Shown here: positions 1 to 5,186 of the stretch, piece after piece
Numbering within the stretch: the stretch's first letter is position 1
Layout of the letters: each line of letters begins with the position of its first letter
Source: Methanomicrobiaceae archaeon UBA436
GTDB lineage: Archaea > Halobacteriota > Methanomicrobia > Methanomicrobiales > Methanoculleaceae
Assembly: GCA_002497965.1 (NCBI GenBank)
Contig: DAFR01000142.1
Span: 6,314-15,728, forward strand
Reading direction: 5' to 3'
Length of the DNA stretch: 9,415 nt
Position numbers and translations under genes: made by a program
Notes under the pieces: model-generated
The model's input: the letters and a program-made list of their open reading frames with translations, nothing else
What the model was told of the DNA's origin: nothing
Databases searched by the model: none

Positions 1-206
1 GTGTAGCCTATGTGGAGCGGCACCTCCATGCTCCCGAGGAGTTCGATGAGGTCATAGAACTCGGGGTAGCAGGTAGGGTCGCCGCCGCCGCTGATTGTGG
101 CCCGATTGAGGTCTCCGTTCATCATCTGGAGGTCTGCAAGCGTCTCCTCAGCGACTGTCCTGAGGTCTTTGAAACCCTCGTAGCCCTCACGCATGCCGCG
201 GGTGAT
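1..206 (-). pseudogene. mmp10: Mmp10-like radical SAM McrA-arginine methyltransferase, 5'-truncated fragment (runs off left edge)
   Basis: Minus-strand translation gives a continuous stretch with GMREGYEGFKDL, then NRATISGGGDPTCYPEF and, at the window edge, PLHIGYT. The SGGGD-x-x-CYPE and later GYT motifs are what I recognise from methanogenesis marker protein 10, the cobalamin-dependent radical SAM enzyme that C-methylates an active-site arginine of McrA. Family enzymes carry their iron-sulfur Cys motif just N-terminal to this part. Here the frame continues upstream only to a TGA at 267-269. The extra residues include a WWW run, show no CxxxCxxC, and neither of the other two minus frames supplies one. 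The first in-frame ATG (194-192) would make a protein without the cluster site. I therefore read it as a decapitated, probably non-functional copy. The C-terminal part lies outside the window, so its state is unknown. Family assignment is from memory of motifs, not a search. Confidence 0.6.
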
Positions 207-331
207 CCACCACCAACAGAAGAAGAGTGTCTTCGTGAGACGGCAGCGAAAGGGAAATAACTTCTTTCAGAACCGCACAGGTACAACCAGCCGGGTCTCT
301 GCCTGGAAGAGCAAAGTTTGTGGAGAATTGA

Positions 332-619
332 ATGGTTTGCGGTTTGACCGATGATGAACTCTTCGTGCTTTATATTCTCTACTCACATCGTAATTTCAGA
401 GCCGATGCAGGGTATAACTCCAAAAAACTTCAACGGATCTACTCAAAGAAGTATGACCGGGACTTCGGTGCAGGGACAAAACGCTTGAAAAATCAGGGAT
501 ATATCACATCGATAAAGAAGAAAGACGAGAAGTTCTACATCTCTGACTTCAAAAAGGCTGTCAGGGCGCTGAGCGCTCATGACTACAATGTAACCACCGG
601 AAAGGAGCGCCCCGTGTAA
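332..619 (+). CDS. small winged-helix-like protein, function unknown
   Basis: This 95-residue protein starts at an ATG preceded by GGAG six bases upstream (322-325). Its predicted shape fits a winged helix: helix 1 about residues 6-20, helix 2 about 30-41, a third helix over 44-57 with the segment TKRLKNQGYI, a Lys-rich beta wing at 58-71 (KKKDEKFYI), and a short closing helix 72-80. The protein is strongly basic in its second half, which suits DNA binding. I do not recognise a named family. The coding sequence is visibly AT-richer than the operon further right, which could mean transfer or simply a regulator-type gene. It lies 119 nt upstream of the next gene on the same strand and probably has a separate transcript, because a TATA-like box sits in that gap. 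Confidence 0.6.
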   Translation: MVCGLTDDELFVLYILYSHRNFRADAGYNSKKLQRIYSKKYDRDFGAGTKRLKNQGYITSIKKKDEKFYISDFKKAVRALSAHDYNVTTGKERPV

Positions 620-634
620 CAGTTTTACCATTAG

Positions 635-652
635 TGTTAATCCTGTTTAACA
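635..652. promoter_or_regulatory. perfect dyad TGTTAA-N6-TTAACA, candidate operator
   Basis: TGTTAA at 635-640 and TTAACA at 647-652 are exact reverse complements separated by six bases. The dyad ends five bases before a TATA-like stretch (657-667) upstream of the winged-helix regulator gene. Its position next to the BRE/TATA region suits an operator for a dimeric regulator, possibly autoregulation. Short AT-rich dyads also arise by chance, and no second copy was noticed elsewhere in the window. Confidence 0.35.
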
Positions 653-656
653 AAAA

Positions 657-667
657 TTTAATAATAT
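657..667 (+). promoter_or_regulatory. TATA-like box upstream of the winged-helix regulator operon
   Basis: TTTAATAATAT is the strongest archaeal TATA-like sequence in the 119-nt gap before position 739, with an A-run immediately upstream where a BRE would sit. A start site about 26 nt downstream (near 688) would leave a 5' leader of roughly 50 nt containing the GAGGGGGTG ribosome-binding site. Confidence 0.45.
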
Positions 668-738
668 CTTTACCTATCTCTATGCGATGAGGCAAAAAAC
701 ACTCAATCGTATTTACGCGCCAGAGGGGGTGATGGAGT

Positions 739-1284
739 ATGCTGCAACCCTTTGAGGGATTATTGGGGAATAACACCGAGTTAAGGACGCTTGAGTTCCT
801 GTTGCCGCTGAGCGGCATCGAATTCAACATCTCCGAACTTGCGGACGAGATCGGCGTGACCCGCCAGACGCTCTCCAGGGTGCTGAAAAAGTTTGAGAAC
901 TGGGGCGTGGTGAGATCAAGAACTTCCGGCCAGGCAATCCTCTATTCGATCAACGATGATTCGCCGCTTGTAAAGAGCATTGCGCAGCTCAACAACGTAA
1001 TAATCGAGACGATGCTTGGAACCGAAAAACTGTATGAGATCCGCGAATACCTGAAGAGGAAAGATCCCGCTGCAGACCGGCCTGTACTGGGAGGATACGG
1101 GAATTATATCTACAGCGGGTCGATCGCGGAGCCTGACTACGAATGGGGATGGGCATCCTCCTCCAGCATGATGGCGCAGGAGACGCCCTACAGCGCGGTG
1201 GTCCCGGAGAAAGGGGCTGCGGAATACCCGGGAAAGATCGTCCATTCACGGCTGCATGAACAGGAGGGTGAATATGCCGCATGA
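739..1284 (+). CDS. winged helix-turn-helix transcriptional regulator
   Basis: The protein has 181 residues. Residues 29-61 form a clear helix-turn-helix of the MarR/ArsR-like winged type: ISELADEIGV, then TRQTLSRVLKKFENWGVV as the recognition helix, followed by a wing at about 59-71 (RSRTSGQAILYS). Residues 74-107 look helical and may form the dimer interface. The tail from about residue 108 is unusual: low in regular structure and rich in Tyr, Gly, Ser and Pro, with a YGNYIYSGSI segment and a WGWASSSSMM segment. The start is supported by GAGGGGGTG at 723-731. The stop overlaps the next gene by 11 nt, so the two are probably translated together. The specific target is unknown; autoregulation through the dyad at 635-652 is a guess. 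The DNA-binding fold is well supported, the role is not. Confidence 0.8.
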   Translation: MLQPFEGLLGNNTELRTLEFLLPLSGIEFNISELADEIGVTRQTLSRVLKKFENWGVVRSRTSGQAILYSINDDSPLVKSIAQLNNVIIETMLGTEKLYEIREYLKRKDPAADRPVLGGYGNYIYSGSIAEPDYEWGWASSSSMMAQETPYSAVVPEKGAAEYPGKIVHSRLHEQEGEYAA

Positions 1285-1690
1285 AGCCTTCTTCAAAAAA
1301 GAACTGGTGAAAGAACTCAGAAACGTTGCAAATCTCATGAAAATGGAGAAAGACCCCGAAAAAAAGATATATTACTTCTCAGCAGCCTACGGCATCACCA
1401 GCAGAACGCTCCGATACGCTTTTTCACGTGATGTTCTTCTTGCGGATCTTGTCCTGAACGTCAGTTGCAATACCATTCTTAAACGTTTCCAGCGGATCCG
1501 TGCCGGAGAAGGGATCATACCGCTCGACGAGACGATATTTGACTGCCTCGTCCAGGGGCTGAAAGACCTCGCAGATGCGTTCGAGAGTGATGCACCTCTA
1601 CTCGAACCGCTTGAGTTGATAACGGCGGCCATGTTCAGTGCCACAGGCCCGGGCCATTACCTGCGGGAAAAAGGTGAACTGACACTGTAA
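1274..1690 (+). CDS. conserved-looking protein of unknown function, coupled to the regulator
   Basis: I choose the ATG at 1274 (138 residues) because GGAGG at 1263-1267 sits six bases before it. An in-frame ATG at 1256 has no such site and would add only six residues. The gene begins inside the last codons of the regulator (11-nt overlap), which points to translational coupling and a shared function. The sequence looks all-helical: a charged N-terminal helix (residues 5-27), a segment YYFSAAYGITSRTLRYAF around 33-50, then helices over about 53-75, 86-104 and 110-121. There is no signal peptide, membrane span, Cys pair or catalytic motif that I recognise. It could be a co-regulator or effector partner of the winged-helix protein, but this rests on gene order only. 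Confidence 0.65.
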   Translation: MPHEAFFKKELVKELRNVANLMKMEKDPEKKIYYFSAAYGITSRTLRYAFSRDVLLADLVLNVSCNTILKRFQRIRAGEGIIPLDETIFDCLVQGLKDLADAFESDAPLLEPLELITAAMFSATGPGHYLREKGELTL

Positions 1691-1857
1691 TTGCTCTCTT
1701 TTCCGCATGGGCCTCGAGATATCCGGGGCTGCGGGAACTGCCCGCTGCAGACCGGCAGGACCCGTAAGTGGAGCGGTGAAGCAGCAGTATGGCATGAACA
1801 TCCGGGCCCGGCTTTCCGGGGGGGCAAAGACCTGTGGAGACGCACCCGGTTTTTTTT
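1691..1857. other. convergent intergenic region
   Basis: This stretch separates the plus-strand operon (ends 1690) from the minus-strand operon (ends 1858). I see no credible gene on either strand. It begins with a pyrimidine-rich TTGCTCTCTTTTCC run that could end plus-strand transcripts. It also holds a 10-bp GC palindrome (CCGGGCCCGG, 1802-1811), and its right end is part of a hairpin described separately. Confidence 0.5.
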
Positions 1858-1867
1858 TCAGGGTGCG
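1841..1867. terminator. hairpin with homopolymer loop straddling the tfuA stop codon
   Basis: CGCACCC (1841-1847) pairs exactly with GGGTGCG (1861-1867). The 13-nt loop contains nine T on the plus strand, that is nine A on the minus strand directly after and including the TGA stop of the TfuA gene (1860-1858). It lies between convergent genes, where a transcript-end structure is expected. It is not a classical terminator, because the T-run is in the loop and only in the plus-strand RNA. Confidence 0.35.
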
Positions 1868-2511
1868 CTGATGATATCCCTGATGTACTCAAGCGCAAGC
1901 AGCGCGTCCTTGCGTTTCTGGTCGACGGCATGCTCCCCCGCAAATTCCAGGAACCGTGCAGCCTCCTCCGGGTCACCACCCCGTTCCTCTGCCGCGCTTG
2001 CAACCGCCTCGTACGTCCGCTCGGGAAAGTAGATCTCCTTTGCGGCCTCTACCAGCGCCCGGGCGGTATCGGCGCCGATCACACCGCACTCGATCGCCGC
2101 CTGAACGGTCGCCCGGATGTTTACAAGCGGCTCTGAGATCGCCGCGAATGTCTCAGGATCGAAGAGGAGCGCCACCTCGTCATCAGCAACAAGTCTCCCC
2201 TCGCGGTAGGCGCGGTAGATCTCACCGACCCCCTCCATACCCAGGCTGTCGAGTTCCGCCGCACGGAGCGCCCCCATGCTTGAGGCGCCGACGACCCGCA
2301 CCCCCGCCCTCAACGCGGCAAGGATCTCGCGGTGGGCCACAGCAGAGTCCTGGAAGAAGACGCCATCGATCAGCCCGATGACCCGTGCCCCCTCCTCCAC
2401 TGCCCGGATGATGTCGCCCCGTTTTGCGGGTGGCCGGTAATCTGCGTCCAGGATCTGGCGGGCTGCCGCCGGGTCACAGCTTGGACCCAGAAATACGACG
2501 ACGCCTCGCAT
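1858..2511 (-). CDS. tfuA: TfuA-like protein, partner of YcaO in McrA thioglycine formation
   Basis: The protein has 217 residues from the ATG at 2511. GGAGG at 2523-2519 lies seven bases upstream; longer in-frame starts run back into the YcaO gene and add non-family residues. Diagnostic TfuA features are visible: an N-terminal VVVFLGPS (residues 4-11), GDI at 32-34, IGLIDGVFFQDSAVAHREIL at 45-64, and GASSMGALRAAELDSLGMEG at 75-94. In methanogens YcaO and TfuA together convert a conserved McrA glycine to thioglycine; TfuA is thought to help deliver or position the sulfur. The start overlaps the end of the YcaO gene by 38 nt, as expected for proteins made together and acting as a pair. The protein is cytoplasmic, with no signal or membrane segment. 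Family assignment is firm; the McrA substrate follows from the methanogen context. Confidence 0.9.
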   Translation of the reverse strand: MRGVVVFLGPSCDPAAARQILDADYRPPAKRGDIIRAVEEGARVIGLIDGVFFQDSAVAHREILAALRAGVRVVGASSMGALRAAELDSLGMEGVGEIYRAYREGRLVADDEVALLFDPETFAAISEPLVNIRATVQAAIECGVIGADTARALVEAAKEIYFPERTYEAVASAAEERGGDPEEAARFLEFAGEHAVDQKRKDALLALEYIRDIISAP

Positions 2512-3688
2512 CACGACACCTCCTGCCCATCCGGTCCTGGTCCATCGCGTAGATCTCCAGGCCGGGCACGACAACCCGGACGACCGGGATCCCGATCTCG
2601 GGTCTGCTGAGGTCGACCACGATCACCCGCGACAGCCCCACCGCCCTGAGCCGGTCGATGACGTGCCGGATGTCGGTGAGGAAGTCGTCGCTGTCAAACG
2701 ACGGCAGGTCAGCAAACGAAACAGTCTCCGAATCCGCAAACCAGTGGCGGTTCAGCCGTTTCGTCCGTTCGTAACCGATCCGTTTCCTCACATCCGCTGT
2801 ATCGGTATCCTCCCTGGCGCCGTGGATCTGGGTCAACCGGCTCTGTGCGACCTCCGTGAGCGCCCGGAGAACCGCGATCCCGGTGCTGGTATGCGACCCC
2901 ATCCCGATCGTGAGCAGCGTCGGGTCCCTGAGGACGAGGTCATCGGCAACCGCTGCAACCGTGGGGATCCCCGTATCGCTGGTGATATCCTTGAGCGTGA
3001 CCTCCACCCCGGCGGCCTCGAACCTTGCAAGCAGGTCGGCGGCAAGCCCGTCCTCGATCCCCTCGATCCGCGGCCCGGTATCCCGTGTCACCTCCGCGAG
3101 CGACCAGGCGTCGCGCTCAACAACCTCCATCAGGGCGTGGAAGACCGCCTCCTCAAGGGTGTTGCCCGAGGCAAGCCCGTTGGTGTTCGTCCGGAAGAGA
3201 CCGCCCATCTTCACCGGCAGCGGGTGGAAGACCGCGTGGGCCGGGATAAGGATCTCCTCCTGCTGCACGATATCATAACCCCGGACCCAGGGGATCACCA
3301 GATCGGCCGGGACGTGATCGGGGAGGATCAGGTCGACGGGATCGAGCGCGTTATACTCCGCCGAGACCTCACTGCAGCGGCCCATGATCACCTCGCGGTC
3401 GCCTATCTCTGCAGAGTAGCGTTCGATCCCCTCCATCATCGCCGAGACCTCGGCCTCGATCGGGGTGGCACCCTTCCCGTTGTAGACCGATATCGCCCCG
3501 GCCTCCGCGGTCGGCCTGATGCTCGAGAAGACCGGGATACCGATCCGATCCAGGTTCGTTATGTCCGCAACCCTGGTTATCCCGGCCGCAGGCAGCCTCT
3601 CCCGCGCCAGGCGCAGCGTCTCTTCGGGCGGAACCGCACGCTGGGTCTCCTTTGAGTAGGCCTTCCTGCAGGGCTGGAGCCGGATCAT
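2474..3688 (-). CDS. ycaO: YcaO-family protein, methanogenesis marker 1 type (McrA thioglycine installation)
   Basis: The 404-residue YcaO enzyme uses ATP to activate a peptide amide. The ATP/Mg-binding signature is present: EAEVSAMMEGIERYSAE at residues 78-94, EAVFHALMEVVERDA at 180-194, and ExxQxR at 279-284. GNGKG-like YNGKGAT (69-75), TNTNGLASG (167-175) and VVVPGLE (372-378) are also typical. The N-terminus (CRKAYSKETQRAVPPEET, 7-24) matches the methanogen marker group. The C-terminus is not the proline-rich tail of azole-forming YcaOs, and the TfuA gene follows, so thioamidation of McrA glycine is the likely reaction. The start is preceded by GGAGG (3699-3695) and overlaps the moaE stop as ATGA. 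The last 12 or so residues, Arg-rich, are encoded in the overlap with tfuA. Confidence 0.9.
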   Translation of the reverse strand: MIRLQPCRKAYSKETQRAVPPEETLRLARERLPAAGITRVADITNLDRIGIPVFSSIRPTAEAGAISVYNGKGATPIEAEVSAMMEGIERYSAEIGDREVIMGRCSEVSAEYNALDPVDLILPDHVPADLVIPWVRGYDIVQQEEILIPAHAVFHPLPVKMGGLFRTNTNGLASGNTLEEAVFHALMEVVERDAWSLAEVTRDTGPRIEGIEDGLAADLLARFEAAGVEVTLKDITSDTGIPTVAAVADDLVLRDPTLLTIGMGSHTSTGIAVLRALTEVAQSRLTQIHGAREDTDTADVRKRIGYERTKRLNRHWFADSETVSFADLPSFDSDDFLTDIRHVIDRLRAVGLSRVIVVDLSRPEIGIPVVRVVVPGLEIYAMDQDRMGRRCRDARRRRISGSKL

Positions 3689-4101
3689 GCCCCGCCTCCA
3701 GAGGCTTCGCCGGGCACCCAGCGTTCACCGCCATCGCCGATCTCCTTCTTCCAGATCGGCACGCTCTGCTTGATCCTCTCGAGGACATACTCGCAGGCCG
3801 CAAAAGCCTCATGCCGGTGGCCGGCGCCGACGACGATGAGGAGGATCTTCTCACCGACCCGGAGTCGCCCAACCCGGTGGATGATCCATACGGCCGCCAC
3901 CGGGAATCTCTGGAACGCTTCATCCCGGATGGTCTCAAGTTCTCTCACCGCGACCTCCCGATAGGCCTCGACCTCCATCACCTCCACACCTTCATCGGCC
4001 CTGACGGTGCCAAGGAAGGTGACGAGAGCACCGAGATCCGGTCTCTTCACCTGCTCGATCACGGCGTTTATATCGAAATCCTCTTCTGTCACACTGATCA
4101 T
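3685..4101 (-). CDS. moaE: molybdopterin synthase catalytic subunit MoaE
   Basis: The protein has 138 residues, a normal length for MoaE. The subunit binds the pyranopterin precursor and transfers sulfur from the thiocarboxylated MoaD carrier to make molybdopterin. Methanogens need this cofactor for formylmethanofuran and formate dehydrogenases. Key features are GALVTFLGTVR (residues 24-34), GAGHRHEAFAACEYVLERIK (92-111) and PIWKKE (115-120). Lys111 and Lys118 correspond to the two catalytic lysines of the family, and His95-Arg96 is the conserved pair. A strong GGAGG (4111-4107) lies five bases before the ATG, beside the stop codon of the E1 gene 10 nt upstream. The MoaD partner is not encoded in the window. 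The C-terminal tail (GEASGGGA) is low-complexity and overlaps the YcaO start. Confidence 0.93.
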   Translation of the reverse strand: MISVTEEDFDINAVIEQVKRPDLGALVTFLGTVRADEGVEVMEVEAYREVAVRELETIRDEAFQRFPVAAVWIIHRVGRLRVGEKILLIVVGAGHRHEAFAACEYVLERIKQSVPIWKKEIGDGGERWVPGEASGGGA

Positions 4102-4111
4102 GCTCTCCTCC

Positions 4112-4843
4112 TCACCTGCCGCCCCCGCAGACGCTGCAGTCCTCCTGCCGCTCCACGGCCAGGGTTGTCATCGTCCCCGCCCGGCCGTCCCAGATCAGGA
4201 GCCTGTTCTCCAGGAGTTCGCCGCTGCCGGTGATGTACTTTATGGCCTCGTTTGCCTGAACAAGACCGATGACCCCCGGCGTCGTCCCGACGACCGGGAT
4301 CATCTCCTCCCGGGGTGGAGCCGCCGGGAATATGCACTCCAGGCAGGCCGTTCTTCCCGGGATGATAGTCATTGCCTGGCCGTCAAACCCACTCACCGCG
4401 CCGTGGATGAGCGGGACACCCATCCTGATCGCCGCCCGGTTCAGGGTGTAGCGCACAGCGAAGTTGTCGGCGGCATCGATGACGAGATCGACCCCGGCAA
4501 GATGGCCGGCGGCGTTCCCCTCATCCAGGGCGGCCTGGATCGCGGTGACCCTGATGCCCGGGTTCTGCGCCCGGAGTTTCGCCGCCGCCGACTCGACCTT
4601 CGGCCGGCCGATATCGCTCTCGGTGTGGAGCACCTGCCTGTTCAGGTTGGTCATGTCCACGAGATCACCATCGATCAGCCGGATCTCCCCCACACCGGCG
4701 GCGGCCAGGTATAGCGCGACCGGGCAGCCGAGCCCGCCGGCGCCGACTATGGCGAGCCTGGCTTTTGAAAGCCGCTCCTGCGCCTCTTCCCCGAGGAACG
4801 CTATCTGCCGGCTGTAGCGCTCCCGTTCCCGGTCGGTAAGCAT
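4112..4843 (-). CDS. HesA/MoeB/ThiF-family adenylyltransferase (E1-like sulfur-carrier activating enzyme)
   Basis: The protein has 243 residues from the ATG at 4843. An upstream in-frame ATG at 4906 adds 21 residues that fit no family start. Such enzymes adenylate the C-terminal glycine of MoaD/ThiS-like carriers so they can take up sulfur. Visible features are YSRQIAFLG (10-18), the nucleotide-binding GAGGLG (34-39), Asp59, the NLNRQVLH segment (67-74), DAADNFAVRYTLN (123-135), and two zinc-type pairs, CLEC (167-170) and CSVC (236-239). The crossover region reads VVGTTPGVIGLVQANEAIK. The cysteine found just before GVLG in many ThiF/MoeB proteins is absent, as I recall for many archaeal HesA-type members. 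It heads the operon with moaE, ycaO and tfuA. No clear ribosome-binding site precedes the ATG. Whether it serves MoaD, another carrier or both cannot be told from sequence. Confidence 0.88.
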   Translation of the reverse strand: MLTDRERERYSRQIAFLGEEAQERLSKARLAIVGAGGLGCPVALYLAAAGVGEIRLIDGDLVDMTNLNRQVLHTESDIGRPKVESAAAKLRAQNPGIRVTAIQAALDEGNAAGHLAGVDLVIDAADNFAVRYTLNRAAIRMGVPLIHGAVSGFDGQAMTIIPGRTACLECIFPAAPPREEMIPVVGTTPGVIGLVQANEAIKYITGSGELLENRLLIWDGRAGTMTTLAVERQEDCSVCGGGR

Positions 4844-4923
4844 CGCTGGATATGTGGTCTCCCGGCTGATTTGAAGATTGCGTTTGCAAAAAGCCGCACC
4901 AAACATCGGTTTGCCGCTGGCGG

Positions 4924-4936
4924 AGAAGAGAAAAAG
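4924..4936 (-). terminator. T-tract terminator after tRNA-Leu
   Basis: On the minus strand, CACTTTTTCTCTTCTCC begins about seven bases after the tRNA discriminator base. A run of five T (4935-4931) followed by a pyrimidine-rich stretch is the usual archaeal stop signal behind a tRNA gene, and it precedes the E1 gene start by about 80 nt. Confidence 0.5.
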
Positions 4937-4942
4937 TGCCGA

Positions 4943-5027
4943 TGCGAGGGGTGAGATTCGAACTCACGAACTCCTACGAGACCAGGCCCTCAACCTGGCG
5001 CCTTTGACCTGGCTTGGCAACCCTCGC
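4943..5027 (-). tRNA. tRNA-Leu (anticodon GAG)
   Basis: Minus-strand reading folds as a class II tRNA. The acceptor stem is GCGAGGG with CCCTCGC (7 bp, ends 5027 and 4944). The D-arm has a GCC/GGC stem. The anticodon stem is CCAGG/CCTGG with loop TTGAGGG, giving anticodon GAG (plus positions 4989-4991). The extra arm is long (CTC/GAG stem), and the T-arm is GTGAG-TTCGAAT-CTCAC. GAG reads CUC and CUU leucine codons, the long variable arm is typical of tRNA-Leu, and the discriminator base is A (4943). No 3' CCA is encoded and no intron is present. Confidence 0.96.
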
Positions 5028-5054
5028 CTTATCTACCCATATACAACGCATTGC

Positions 5055-5066
5055 AATATAATAAAA
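5055..5066 (-). promoter_or_regulatory. TATA box of the tRNA-Leu gene
   Basis: The minus strand reads TTTATTATATTG about 30-38 nt before the mature 5' end of the tRNA (5027). With TATA-to-start spacing near 26 nt, transcription would begin a few bases upstream of the tRNA, which suits a short RNase P-removed leader. It is the only AT-rich block in this neighbourhood. Confidence 0.6.
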
Positions 5067-5134
5067 CATTAGGCCCCTCACGAGGCTCTGCCGAAAAGCC
5101 GCATCCCCTGTGAAAAGCACCCGACGATCGGTGT

Positions 5135-5183
5135 CCCGTAATAACAACTACGGGGATAGACACCACATCCCGGACGGTGGTGT
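5135..5183 (-). terminator. two consecutive hairpins downstream of the HEAT-repeat gene
   Basis: Three bases after the stop codon region of the HEAT gene, GTGGTGT (5177-5183) pairs with ACACCAC (5160-5166) around a 10-nt loop. A second inverted repeat follows at once: TACGGG (5149-5154) with CCCGTA (5135-5140) around an 8-nt loop. They lie between the HEAT gene and the tRNA, the natural place for a transcript end or a processing structure. No strong U-run follows, so intrinsic termination is uncertain. Confidence 0.4.
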
Positions 5184-5186
5184 GTG

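Noticed and set aside
12..260. Plus-strand open frame of 82 codons at the left edge
   Set aside because: It is antisense to the Mmp10-like frame, whose SGGGD and CYPE motifs show the minus strand to be the coding one. No ribosome-binding site was seen.
2663..3655. Plus-strand open frame of 330 codons
   Set aside because: It lies entirely antisense to the YcaO gene, has a composition rich in Arg, Pro and Gly, and shows no family motif. It is typical of shadow frames in high-G+C DNA.
4943..5027. tRNA-Leu as an integration site for a mobile element
   Set aside because: No integrase gene or repeated tRNA 3' segment was found in the window.
4878..5072. Plus-strand open frame of 64 codons across the tRNA
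   Set aside because: It is the antisense of tRNA-Leu and its flanks; the tRNA fold fully explains the sequence.
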